From: Enterocloster asparagiformis
Lineage (GTDB): Bacteria; Bacillota; Clostridia; Lachnospirales; Lachnospiraceae
Length of the DNA: 64,000 bases
Assembly: GCA_018380885.1 (NCBI GenBank)
Contig: JAGZSY010000004.1
Location: 124,001 to 188,000 of the forward strand
Reading direction: 5' to 3'
Position 1 is the stretch's first letter. The number at the start of each line of letters is the position of its first letter. Under the pieces are notes generated by a model. It was given only the letters and a program-made list of their open reading frames with translations, had not been told where the DNA came from and did no database searches. Shown here in pieces: positions 31,973-39,218 of the stretch. A program made the translations under genes and the position numbers.

Positions 31973-33376
31973 ATGGGAATTATCAAGTCAGTAAAATCAG
32001 CGATTGGAGGAGCGTTTGCAGACCAGTGGCTGGAGGTAGTGGAACCCGATGACATGGGCGACCAGACTGTTTTTGTGCGGGGCGTGCAGGTGCGGAAGGG
32101 GCGCGGCTCCAATGTGAAGGGGAGCAGCGACACCGTGACCAACGGCTCCGTCATCCACGTGTACCCCAACCAGTTTATGATGCTGGTGGACGGCGGCAAG
32201 GTGGTGGACTACACCGCGGAGGAAGGGTACTACACGGTGAACAACTCCTCCCTGCCCTCCCTGTTTAACGGACAGTTCGGAGAAACGCTGACCGAGTCCT
32301 TTAACCGCGTGCGCTTCGGCGGCATCACGCCGGGGGTTCAGAAGGTGTTTTACGTGAATCTCCAGGAGATCAAGGGGATTAAGTTCGGCACCCGCAATCC
32401 GGTGAACTATTTTGACAACTTTTATAACGCGGAGCTGTTTCTGCGGGCCCACGGCACCTACTCCATCAAGGTGACGGATCCGCTGAAATTCTACGCTGAG
32501 GTGATCCCCAAGAACGCGGACCGGGTGGAGATCGAGAGCATCAATTCCCAGTATCTGTCCGAGTTTTTGGAGGCGCTGCAGACGTCCATCAACCAGATGG
32601 CCGCGGACGGCACCAGGATTTCCTTTGTGACCTCCAAGAGCCGGGAATTGGGCCGGTATATGTCCGACACACTGGACGAGGAGTGGAACAAGATGCGCGG
32701 CATGGAGATTCAGGCGGTGGGTATCGCCAGCATCTCCTACGACGAGGAGTCCCAGAAGCTCATCAATCTGCGCAACAAGGGCGCTATGATGGGCGATCCC
32801 CTGGTGCGCGAGGGGTATGTGCAGAGCACCATTGCCGAGGGCATGAAGGCCGCGGGCGGCAATGCCAACGGAGCCATGGCCGGCTTTATGGGCTTGGGTA
32901 TGGGGATGCAGTCCTCCGGCGGCTTTATGGGAGCTGCCTCCGCCACCAATATGGCCCAGATGCAGATGAACCAGATGCCATACGGCCAGGGGATGCCCTA
33001 TGGACAGGGGCAGCCGGGGGCGGCCGGGATGCCTTATGGACAGGGAATGCCTGGGGCGGCGGGAGCCGCGGGAATGCCCTACGGCCAGGGAGCTGGTGCA
33101 GGTCAGGCCGGTGGGGCCGCAACGCAGGCGGGGGCGCCCGGGACCGGCGTGCCGGAAGCGGGAGGAACGCCCCAGGGTGGCCAGGGCCAGCCGGCTCCTG
33201 AGCAGGCAAATGCCCAGCCGGCGGGGTGGATCTGTCCGCGCTGCCAGAATGAGAATCACGGCAAGTTCTGCAGCGAGTGCGGCAGCCCGCGCCCGGTGAG
33301 CGAGTCCTGGATTTGCAGCTGCGGCACCCGCAACACGGGGAAATTCTGCAGCGAGTGCGGAAAGCCCAGGTCATAA
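31973..33376 (+). CDS. SPFH-domain protein with C-terminal double zinc ribbon (YdjI-like)
   Basis: A 467-residue cytoplasmic protein. Residues 1 to about 310 are an SPFH/virion-core-like domain (start GIIKSVKSAIGGAFADQWLEVV, later LGRYMSDTLDEEWNKMRGMEIQAVGIASISYDEESQ). A linker of about 100 residues follows with MPYGQG repeats, rich in Gly, Met, Pro and Gln. The C-terminus has two zinc ribbons (CPRC with CSEC, and a CSC with CSEC). B. subtilis YdjI has the same order but is shorter. YdjI works with YdjG and YdjH in membrane recruitment of the PspA homologue YdjF; the two partner genes follow here, but no PspA gene does. Confidence 0.85.
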   Translation: MGIIKSVKSAIGGAFADQWLEVVEPDDMGDQTVFVRGVQVRKGRGSNVKGSSDTVTNGSVIHVYPNQFMMLVDGGKVVDYTAEEGYYTVNNSSLPSLFNGQFGETLTESFNRVRFGGITPGVQKVFYVNLQEIKGIKFGTRNPVNYFDNFYNAELFLRAHGTYSIKVTDPLKFYAEVIPKNADRVEIESINSQYLSEFLEALQTSINQMAADGTRISFVTSKSRELGRYMSDTLDEEWNKMRGMEIQAVGIASISYDEESQKLINLRNKGAMMGDPLVREGYVQSTIAEGMKAAGGNANGAMAGFMGLGMGMQSSGGFMGAASATNMAQMQMNQMPYGQGMPYGQGQPGAAGMPYGQGMPGAAGAAGMPYGQGAGAGQAGGAATQAGAPGTGVPEAGGTPQGGQGQPAPEQANAQPAGWICPRCQNENHGKFCSECGSPRPVSESWICSCGTRNTGKFCSECGKPRS

Positions 33377-33400
33377 AAGACACAGGGGGACAATTCAGAG

Positions 33401-34711
33401 ATGGCGACAATTACCTATAAATGCCCGAACTGTGACGGCGGGCTGCTGTTCGATCCGGCTACCCAGCGTTACCACTGCGAATACTGCCAGTCCACCTTCT
33501 CCCAGGAGGAGCTAGATGCGCTGGCCCCGGCCGCTGCCTCCGATACAGTCGTTTTGCCGGAGGCCGGAGCGGAGGGCAGCTATGTGATGGGCTCCGGGGC
33601 GGGGGGAGCGGCCGGAACGGGCGGCGAACCCCTCGGCGGGCCGGCACCATGGCCGGCGCAAGGAATGGGGGCGGGAGAGGGCGGAACATCTGGCGCAGGG
33701 GCTGCGGGAATGGGCGCGGCCGGAGCTGCAATAGCCGGAGCCGCTGGAGCGGCCGCGGCCGTCGCATTTTCCGGTGATACGGCCGGGACGGCGCAGGCAC
33801 GTATGGATTCCTACGCGGCGGATGGGGCCGGCTACGACGGGGCGGTGCTATACACCTGCCCCAGCTGCGGCGCGCAGATCGTGACGGACGCCACCACGGC
33901 GGCCACGTTCTGCTACTACTGCCACAACCCGGTGGTGTTGTCCGGAAGGCTGGAGGGCAGCTATCACCCAGACTTCGTGATTCCTTTTCAGATGGACCGG
34001 AAAAAGGCACAGGAGGTATTTTCCCAGTGGATCGCGAAAAAGAGATTCGTACCCCGGGAATTTTACTCCCCCAAACAGATCGAGACTATGACTGGGGTGT
34101 ACTTTCCCTACTGGCTGTTCAGCTGCAAGGTGGAGGCAGCGCTGCAGGGACAGGGAACCAGCGTGAGGACATGGTCGGCGGGGAACCTGCGCTACACGGA
34201 GACAAAGATTTACGATATTGCGCGCCAGGGCACGGTGGACGTGAACAATGTGGCGCGCAACGCCCTGAAAAAAGCCAACCGCCGGCTGGTGGACGGCGTG
34301 CAGCCTTTTGAAATAGGGGAGATGCAGAACTTTTCCATGGGCTATCTCTCCGGCTTTATGGCCGAGAACCGGGACATGGAGCGGGCCGCCTTTGAGATGG
34401 AGGTATCCCAGGAGGTGCGGGATTTTGCCGTTTCCGGGCTGAAGAGTCAGGGGAATTCCTATAATCGTGTCCAGATTACCAACCAGAGGGCGGACATCTC
34501 GGAAGGCTCCTGGCAGTATGCGCTTCTGCCGGTTTGGACCCTCACATACAAGGACCGCAAGAACGGCAAAATCTATTATTTCGCCATGAACGGCCAGAGC
34601 GGCAAGGTCTGCGGGGAACTGCCGGTGGACAAGGTGAAGCTGCTGGTGCTGTTCGCCTCCATCTTCCTGCCGCTGCTCACCATTCTTCTGATCGTGGGGT
34701 ACATAATATGA
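33401..34711 (+). CDS. Zinc-ribbon membrane protein (YdjG-like)
   Basis: A 436-residue protein with an N-terminal zinc ribbon (CPNC at 8-11, CEYC), an Ala/Gly-rich low-complexity linker (about 50-140), a second zinc ribbon (CPSC, CYYC at about 150-175), a soluble domain and one C-terminal membrane helix (LLVLFASIFLPLLTILLIVGYI). This matches B. subtilis YdjG, which anchors the YdjGHI complex. The linker is the least conserved part. Its TGA overlaps the start of the next gene (ATGA). Confidence 0.8.
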   Translation: MATITYKCPNCDGGLLFDPATQRYHCEYCQSTFSQEELDALAPAAASDTVVLPEAGAEGSYVMGSGAGGAAGTGGEPLGGPAPWPAQGMGAGEGGTSGAGAAGMGAAGAAIAGAAGAAAAVAFSGDTAGTAQARMDSYAADGAGYDGAVLYTCPSCGAQIVTDATTAATFCYYCHNPVVLSGRLEGSYHPDFVIPFQMDRKKAQEVFSQWIAKKRFVPREFYSPKQIETMTGVYFPYWLFSCKVEAALQGQGTSVRTWSAGNLRYTETKIYDIARQGTVDVNNVARNALKKANRRLVDGVQPFEIGEMQNFSMGYLSGFMAENRDMERAAFEMEVSQEVRDFAVSGLKSQGNSYNRVQITNQRADISEGSWQYALLPVWTLTYKDRKNGKIYYFAMNGQSGKVCGELPVDKVKLLVLFASIFLPLLTILLIVGYII

Positions 34712-35655
34712 CAGGGATAAACAGGACGAAAAATGGCAGAATAAAAAGGCGATTTATTTTCTTCGCCGCGTTTTTGATGTGCCTTGTGCTCGCCTTCCTG
34801 GCGATGCCCATGGTCCCCGGGGCGGCCGGTCCGGCTGTGGCCTGCGCGGCCGGGAGACAGGAAGCGGATAGCAGCGCTCCAGCCCAGCGCATTTACGACG
34901 GCGCTGAGCTTTTCAGCAATGAGGACCAGGCCTATCTGGAGGAGATGGCGGCGCAGTACCGGGAGGAGACCGGCGTTGACCTGGTGGTGGTGACAGCCTT
35001 CAACGACGGCAGGCACACGGCGATGGAATTTGCCGACGACTTTTACGACTACGGCGGTTTTGGGGAAGGCAGGGATGCGGACGGTGTTCTGTTCCTCATT
35101 TATATGGACCGGCCGGGAGCTTCGCAGGGGGACTACTGGATCTCCACCACAGGAGTTATGATACGGGTTCTCACGGATAAGCGCATCGAGAATATGAAGT
35201 CCAATGTGGTGAGCTTCCTGCGGGCCCGGGATTACACGGGCGCGGCGGAACAGTTTATGCGGGATGTGTCCTATTATGTGGACAAGGGCATCGTGGCCGG
35301 GCAGTACACCTATGACTCGGAAACCGGTAAGATCAGCATCTACCACAGCATCCGTTGGTATGAAGCGCTGGTTGCAGTGGTTGTGTCCGCGTCCGTGGCC
35401 CTCTCGGCCTGTCTGGGCGTTATGCGCCAGTATGCCATGAAGCCCAGCCGGCGGCAGAAGGAAAATGGACTGATGGCTTACCGGGCCAGCGCCAATTTCC
35501 ACATGGACAACATACAGGATATTCTGGTCAAACAGTTTACCACCCATACGCGGATTTCCACCTCCTCCGGCAGCGGAGCCGGCGGCGGAGGGCGCAGCAC
35601 GACCCACAGATCCAGCAGCGGACGGAGCCACGGAGGCGGAGGCGGCAGGTTCTGA
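34708..35655 (+). CDS. TPM-domain membrane protein (YdjH-like)
   Basis: A 315-residue protein from the ATG at 34708, which overlaps the previous stop; the longer frame upstream is a shadow. A signal-like membrane helix lies at about 12-32, then an extracytoplasmic TPM (YgcG/Psb32-like) domain of about 130 residues (RIYDGAELFSNEDQAYLEEMA, VDLVVVTAFNDG, DGVLFLIYMD). A second helix at about 212-232 is followed by a cytoplasmic tail ending in Gly/Ser repeats (GGGGRF end). This is the domain order of B. subtilis YdjH. It completes the YdjI-YdjG-YdjH set and ends the operon. Confidence 0.85.
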   Translation: MTGINRTKNGRIKRRFIFFAAFLMCLVLAFLAMPMVPGAAGPAVACAAGRQEADSSAPAQRIYDGAELFSNEDQAYLEEMAAQYREETGVDLVVVTAFNDGRHTAMEFADDFYDYGGFGEGRDADGVLFLIYMDRPGASQGDYWISTTGVMIRVLTDKRIENMKSNVVSFLRARDYTGAAEQFMRDVSYYVDKGIVAGQYTYDSETGKISIYHSIRWYEALVAVVVSASVALSACLGVMRQYAMKPSRRQKENGLMAYRASANFHMDNIQDILVKQFTTHTRISTSSGSGAGGGGRSTTHRSSSGRSHGGGGGRF

Positions 35656-35663
35656 GAACAGGG

Positions 35664-35717
35664 AATGTGCGTCAAATCGTTTAAAAATGGTAATTGCCGG
35701 CTGCATGCACATTTTTT
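35664..35717 (+). terminator. Possible terminator after the Ydj-like genes
   Basis: AATGTGC (35664-35670) can pair with GCACATT (35707-35713), followed by TTTT. The loop is long (36 bases), so this is a weak candidate. Confidence 0.35.
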
Positions 35718-35725
35718 CGGATTTA

Positions 35726-35734
35726 TGATATACT
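35726..35734 (+). promoter_or_regulatory. Extended -10 promoter before the GIY-YIG gene, with a long leader
   Basis: TGATATACT (35726-35734) fits an extended -10 (TG-n-TATACT); the -35 region is poor. The 167 bases from here to the gene contain a small palindrome (GACTGCAGTC, 35743-35752) and a GGGG/CCCC hairpin near 35810-35825. No known riboswitch was recognised. Confidence 0.4.
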
Positions 35735-35901
35735 ATATTAGAGACTGCAGTCGGCATCATTAAATGGTAATGCGGTGTGCATCCAGCTGGTGCTTTAAAT
35801 AGATTACGGGGCGCTATATCCCCGGGCGGCGATGACAGGTTATGGATGTCGTTGCCGTTTACATAGCACGCCACCGCAGAGCGGAATTGGATTTACAAGA
35901 T

Positions 35902-36237
35902 ATGGAAGAACGGAACAACTATACCTATATTCTGACATGTGCGGACGGAACTCTCTACTGCGGTTGGACAAACCATCTGGAGCAGAGAGTCAAGGCCCAT
36001 AATGAAGGCCGGGGCGCCAAGTACACCAAGGCGCGCCGGCCTGTTGTGTTATCCTACTGGGAGGCCTTTGAGACCAAGGAGGAGGCCATGCGCAGGGAGT
36101 ATGCCATTAAGCGGCTGACCCGCAGTGAGAAGCTGAGGCTGATTGGCACCGGAGAAGGGGAGTCCGGGCAGGCCACGGGGCGGGCCGATCAAAATAGGCG
36201 CCATAGCAAACGGCTTTGCGGCAGTAAAAAATTGTAA
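35902..36237 (+). CDS. GIY-YIG nuclease superfamily protein (UPF0213-like)
   Basis: A small protein of about 111 residues from the ATG at 35902; the frame is open 60 bases further but the domain starts here. The GIY-YIG signature appears as YTYILTCADGTLYCGWTNHL, followed by RVKAHNEGRGAKYTK with the usual Arg and His and the Glu in YWEAFETKEEAMRREYAIK. These stand-alone proteins are common and their role is not settled; DNA repair or RNA processing have been suggested. No clear ribosome site is visible. A strong terminator follows. Confidence 0.85.
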   Translation: MEERNNYTYILTCADGTLYCGWTNHLEQRVKAHNEGRGAKYTKARRPVVLSYWEAFETKEEAMRREYAIKRLTRSEKLRLIGTGEGESGQATGRADQNRRHSKRLCGSKKL

Positions 36238-36256
36238 AAAAATAAAGTATGATACG

Positions 36257-36306
36257 GCCGCGGGCCTGACAAGGGAATCATATCGTCAGGCCCGTGGCTG
36301 TTTTTT
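36257..36306 (+). terminator. Intrinsic terminator of the GIY-YIG gene
   Basis: A 14-bp stem (36257-36270 with 36285-36298, core CGGGCCTGAC/GTCAGGCCCG, one G-T pair) is followed by TGTTTTTTATTT. Confidence 0.92.
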
Positions 36307-36339
36307 ATTTGATTAAAATAGTCTGTCCGCGTTCCTGAC

Positions 36340-36651
36340 GCCAATCTGCGTCCCGCGTTCCTGTAGCCGATCTGCCGCCCGCGTTCCCGCCGCCGATCCG
36401 CGTCCTGCGTTCCTGCCGCCGATCCGCGTCCCGCGTTCCTGCCGCTGATCCGCCGCCCGCGTCCCCGCCGCCGATCCGCGCCCTGCGTTCCTGCCGCCGA
36501 TCTGCCGTCCGTGTCCCCGCCGCCGATCCGCGTCCCGCGTTCCTGCCGCCGATCCGCCGTCCGTGTCCCCGCCGCCGATCTGCGTCCTGCGTTCCCGCCG
36601 CCGCTCCGCGTCCCGCGTTCCCGCCGCCGCTCCACCGTCCGCATCCCCGCT
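36340..36651. repeat. Minisatellite: twelve 26-bp units
   Basis: Twelve contiguous 26-base units run without spacers. Most begin GCCGATC and end CCTGCC or CCCGCC. Two variants alternate in part: one with GATCCGCGTCC and one with GATCCGCCGTCC or close relatives. The unit is not a multiple of three, so any reading frame shifts from copy to copy and the open frames across it are not likely genes. The rest of 36307-36745 holds nothing else recognisable. Confidence 0.95.
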
Positions 36652-36745
36652 GCCGCGCCTCCATCCACAGCCCCGCAGATATACATCCGCCCACGTTCCC
36701 AGGTGTCCATCCGTCCATCCCCCGCCAATGGCAGCAAGTTCCGTC

Positions 36746-36910
36746 TCAGCGGCCTATTCTGCGGTAGGCCGACAGCGACGCCAGGGTGAACACCATGGGG
36801 ATTACGGCGTAACCGGCGTTTGCCTGTCCGTTTGTGTACAGCACGTACCCGGCGCCGAGAAATGTCAGAATTGTAAAGGCGATACAACACACAAGCAGCA
36901 GCGTTTTCAT
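36746..36910 (-). CDS. Small 54-residue membrane protein
   Basis: A short minus-strand gene with a strong AAGGAGG six bases before its ATG (36908-36910) and TGA at 36746-36748. The product starts MKTLLLVCCIAFTILTFLGA, then YVLYTNGQANAGYAVIPMVF and ends YRRIGR. It has two hydrophobic segments (about 4-25 and 33-48) joined by a short polar turn, and a basic C-terminus, so both ends are probably cytoplasmic. It lies 52 bases downstream of the ROK regulator gene, on the same strand, and could be co-transcribed with it. I recognise no family. Confidence 0.65.
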   Translation of the reverse strand: MKTLLLVCCIAFTILTFLGAGYVLYTNGQANAGYAVIPMVFTLASLSAYRRIGR

Positions 36911-36962
36911 TGGAAACCTCCTTTATCCGGTGAAATGCGCGGGTTTTCCCGACCGCGGCCGG

Positions 36963-38183
36963 TCAGAATACCTTGCACACCGCGTTGAAATTCTCCTCCA
37001 GCACCAAAGTGGCGGCGCCGATGGCGCCGATATTGTCACCGCAGGGAGAGGGGGAAAACTGCATATTTTTTACATTCTCGGGCACCGCGTTTAAGGCGAT
37101 GGACTCACGCAGCGGCTTCAGGAACAGCTCCCCAGCCCGGCAAAGCCGGTAGGAGATAATCATGTGGGGCGGGGAGATCAGATTGATCACCGAGGACAGG
37201 GCAAAACCCAGGTACTGGGCGGTCTCCCGGATCAATGCGATGGACTCGGCGTCGTTTTCCAGGGCCGCGTCCACCAGCAGGTCCACGTTTACATTGGCCG
37301 GGTCCCCGCCGGCCAGCTCCTTTATGCGGCTGAATTTGCCGTTCTGGATTCCGTCCAGGATTTTGGCGCGGATGGAGAGCACGGACACCTCGGTGTTCAG
37401 GCAGCCCCGCTGACCGCACTCGCACAGCTTGCTGCAATATGGGATTTTTAGATGGCCCAGCTCGCCGCTGCTGCAGTTTTTCCCCAGATAGGGCTCGCCG
37501 TTGACAAAGAGGATGCTGCGGGCGCCGGTACGGATGGAGACGAACACGAAATCATCCTTCTGCCGGTACTGGTTCAGCCACTTAAAGGCCAGCCCCATGG
37601 TGCTCACATTGTTGATGATATAAACCGGAAGAGACAGGCGCTCCTCCATGATCTCAATGATGGGAATGTCCACCCAGTCGTCGATGTAGGCGTAATGCAG
37701 GGCGATCCCCTTCTCGATATCGATGTAGCCGGGCATACCCAGTCCCACACCCAGTATTTTTTCCTGCTTATCCCCCAGAAAAGAAAAACACCCCTTGATT
37801 TGCTCTTCCAGCCGGTCGATGAACTGGTAAACGGAGGTGTAGGAAGTAGTTTCGCAGGAGGTTTCATAGATCAGGTCGCCGCAGAAATTTAAAATGACGC
37901 AGTGCAGGTTTTGGATATTAAATTCAACGCCGATGAAATACCCCCCATCCGGATTTAAATGAAGGAAAATCGGCTTGCGGCCCATGCGGTTGTTCTCGCT
38001 GCATACATCTTCAAAAATAAATCCCTGCTGTAAAAGCTCGGTGATGGTGTTGGATACGGTCGTCATGCTGTAGGTGGTCAGTTTTTTTATGTCGAAGCGG
38101 GAGAGTGGGCGATTGCTGTGACGGATGAGGCTGAGAATTTGGTTCCTCTTCTGGTCTTTCCTTTGTTCTACCAGGGTTTTCAT
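36963..38183 (-). CDS. ROK-family transcriptional regulator (NagC/XylR type)
   Basis: A repressor of about 406 residues from the ATG at 38183 (GGAGG nine bases upstream); the frame continues to 38294 but without a start site. An N-terminal winged helix-turn-helix (RNQILSLIRHSNRPLSRFDI, TYSMTTVSNTITELLQQGF) is followed by the ROK sugar-binding fold with GVEFNIQNLHCVILNF and the zinc motif CECGQRGCLN. ROK repressors usually respond to a sugar or sugar phosphate. It is divergent from the aldolase-SIS-ABC operon, which it very likely controls through the repeats at 38268-38338. Confidence 0.92.
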   Translation of the reverse strand: MKTLVEQRKDQKRNQILSLIRHSNRPLSRFDIKKLTTYSMTTVSNTITELLQQGFIFEDVCSENNRMGRKPIFLHLNPDGGYFIGVEFNIQNLHCVILNFCGDLIYETSCETTSYTSVYQFIDRLEEQIKGCFSFLGDKQEKILGVGLGMPGYIDIEKGIALHYAYIDDWVDIPIIEIMEERLSLPVYIINNVSTMGLAFKWLNQYRQKDDFVFVSIRTGARSILFVNGEPYLGKNCSSGELGHLKIPYCSKLCECGQRGCLNTEVSVLSIRAKILDGIQNGKFSRIKELAGGDPANVNVDLLVDAALENDAESIALIRETAQYLGFALSSVINLISPPHMIISYRLCRAGELFLKPLRESIALNAVPENVKNMQFSPSPCGDNIGAIGAATLVLEENFNAVCKVF

Positions 38184-38228
38184 ATTGTGCTGCCTCCGCT
38201 TGCTATATTTGTCAATCAATATGATACC

Positions 38229-38258
38229 ATTATAGATCAGCAGCCGACAATTTGTCAA
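38229..38258 (-). promoter_or_regulatory. Sigma-A promoter of the ROK gene
   Basis: On the minus strand TTGACA (38253-38258), 18 bases, then TATAAT (38229-38234): both hexamers match consensus exactly. Confidence 0.8.
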
Positions 38259-38267
38259 ATTTAGTTT

Positions 38268-38284
38268 TATCGAAAACGAAAAAA
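38268..38284 (+). promoter_or_regulatory. Candidate ROK operator, copy 1
   Basis: TATCGAAAACGAAAAAA. It lies four bases before the -35 of the aldolase promoter and is repeated with 16 of 17 identities at 38322-38338. Confidence 0.6.
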
Positions 38285-38287
38285 CTA

Positions 38288-38316
38288 TTGACATTGCACA
38301 AGGGCCTGTGTATACT
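38288..38316 (+). promoter_or_regulatory. Sigma-A promoter of the aldolase-SIS-ABC operon
   Basis: TTGACA (38288-38293), 17 bases, TATACT (38311-38316). It is a near-consensus promoter, so expression probably depends on repression, matching a ROK repressor and the flanking repeats. Confidence 0.85.
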
Positions 38317-38321
38317 AATTA

Positions 38322-38338
38322 TATCGAAAAGGAAAAAA
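38322..38338 (+). promoter_or_regulatory. Candidate ROK operator, copy 2
   Basis: TATCGAAAAGGAAAAAA, in direct orientation 54 bases after copy 1. It covers the expected transcription start and early leader. Confidence 0.6.
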
Positions 38339-38360
38339 TGCGATAAAGGGGGGATTTGCG

Positions 38361-39191
38361 ATGTATGAGACAATGAAGCCGCTTCTCGGCCAGGCCAAAA
38401 GCAAAGGCATCGGCGTGGGCGCGTTCAATATCCACGCGCTGGAGGTGGTCCCGGTGATGATCCGGGCGGCGGAGGAGATGAGGGCGCCGGTGATCCTGCA
38501 GGTCTCCGTCTCCACGGCGAAATACATCGGCTTCGGCCTGCTGGCCTCCGTCGTGCGGGAGATTGCGGAGCAGAAAGAGATTGGGGTGGCCCTGCATCTG
38601 GACCATGCCAGGGAGCTGGAGGATATCCGGGCGGCCCTGGAGGGCGGTTTTTCCTCCGTCATGATCGACGGTTCCATGCTGCCGCTGGAGGAGAATATAC
38701 AGGTGACCCGCAGAGCGGTGGAACTGGCCCGGGCCGCAGGCGCTTCCATTGAGGCGGAGCTGGGCATTGTGGGCCGGGGAAAGGTAGTAACCCCCTACCC
38801 TTATACGGACCCGGAGGAGGCCGGTATTTTTGTGGAGAAAACGGGAGTGGACGCTCTGGCCGTCGCCATCGGAACCCACCACGGCCAGTACAAGGCCAAG
38901 ACGGCCATCAATATGGAGGCGCTGGAAAAGGTTCACCGGGCGGTGGATATTCCGCTGGTGCTCCACGGCGGCACGGGGGTCCGGGAGGAAGAGCTGGGAC
39001 GGCTGATCGACCTGGGGATGCACAAGCTGAACTTCGGCACGGAGTTAAACGTGGCGTGGGTGCGGGCGGCCAAGGAGGTATTCGGCGGCGCGGAGCCGGA
39101 CGATTCCCTGCGGGAACTGATGATTCGCTGCAACCTGGCCATGAAGGAAGTCATACAGAAAAAAATCAGGCTTGTGAGCCGCCTTTCGTAG
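38361..39191 (+). CDS. Class II ketose-bisphosphate aldolase (GatY/KbaY/Fba type)
   Basis: Cleaves a ketose 1,6-bisphosphate (fructose or tagatose type) into dihydroxyacetone phosphate and an aldehyde phosphate. The 276-residue protein has catalytic Asp81 and zinc His82 in ALHLDHA, Glu132 in SIEAELG, the GTHHG block with zinc His174, zinc His202 in LVLHGGTG, and the phosphate-binding KLNFGTEL. Length fits the tagatose/fructose bisphosphate class. As first gene after the ROK promoter, with SIS isomerases and a transporter downstream, it probably performs the last step of a sugar-phosphate pathway rather than general glycolysis. Confidence 0.88.
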   Translation: MYETMKPLLGQAKSKGIGVGAFNIHALEVVPVMIRAAEEMRAPVILQVSVSTAKYIGFGLLASVVREIAEQKEIGVALHLDHARELEDIRAALEGGFSSVMIDGSMLPLEENIQVTRRAVELARAAGASIEAELGIVGRGKVVTPYPYTDPEEAGIFVEKTGVDALAVAIGTHHGQYKAKTAINMEALEKVHRAVDIPLVLHGGTGVREEELGRLIDLGMHKLNFGTELNVAWVRAAKEVFGGAEPDDSLRELMIRCNLAMKEVIQKKIRLVSRLS

Positions 39192-39218
39192 CGTTTGGCA
39201 AAGGGGGTGGGAGCAGGC

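Noticed and set aside
31997..33259. 420-codon minus-strand open frame opposite the SPFH gene
   Set aside because: Antisense shadow, His/Leu/Gly-rich, no ribosome site, no motif.
36340..36651. CRISPR array
   Set aside because: The 26-bp units are directly adjacent with no unique spacers, and no cas genes are present in the window.
36189..36890. Long minus-strand open frame (233 codons) rich in Arg, Gly and Ala across the 26-bp repeats
   Set aside because: The repeat unit is 26 bases, so the frame rotates through all three phases; the composition simply reflects the GC-rich array. It also runs through the terminator of the GIY-YIG gene and overlaps the better-supported 54-residue gene.
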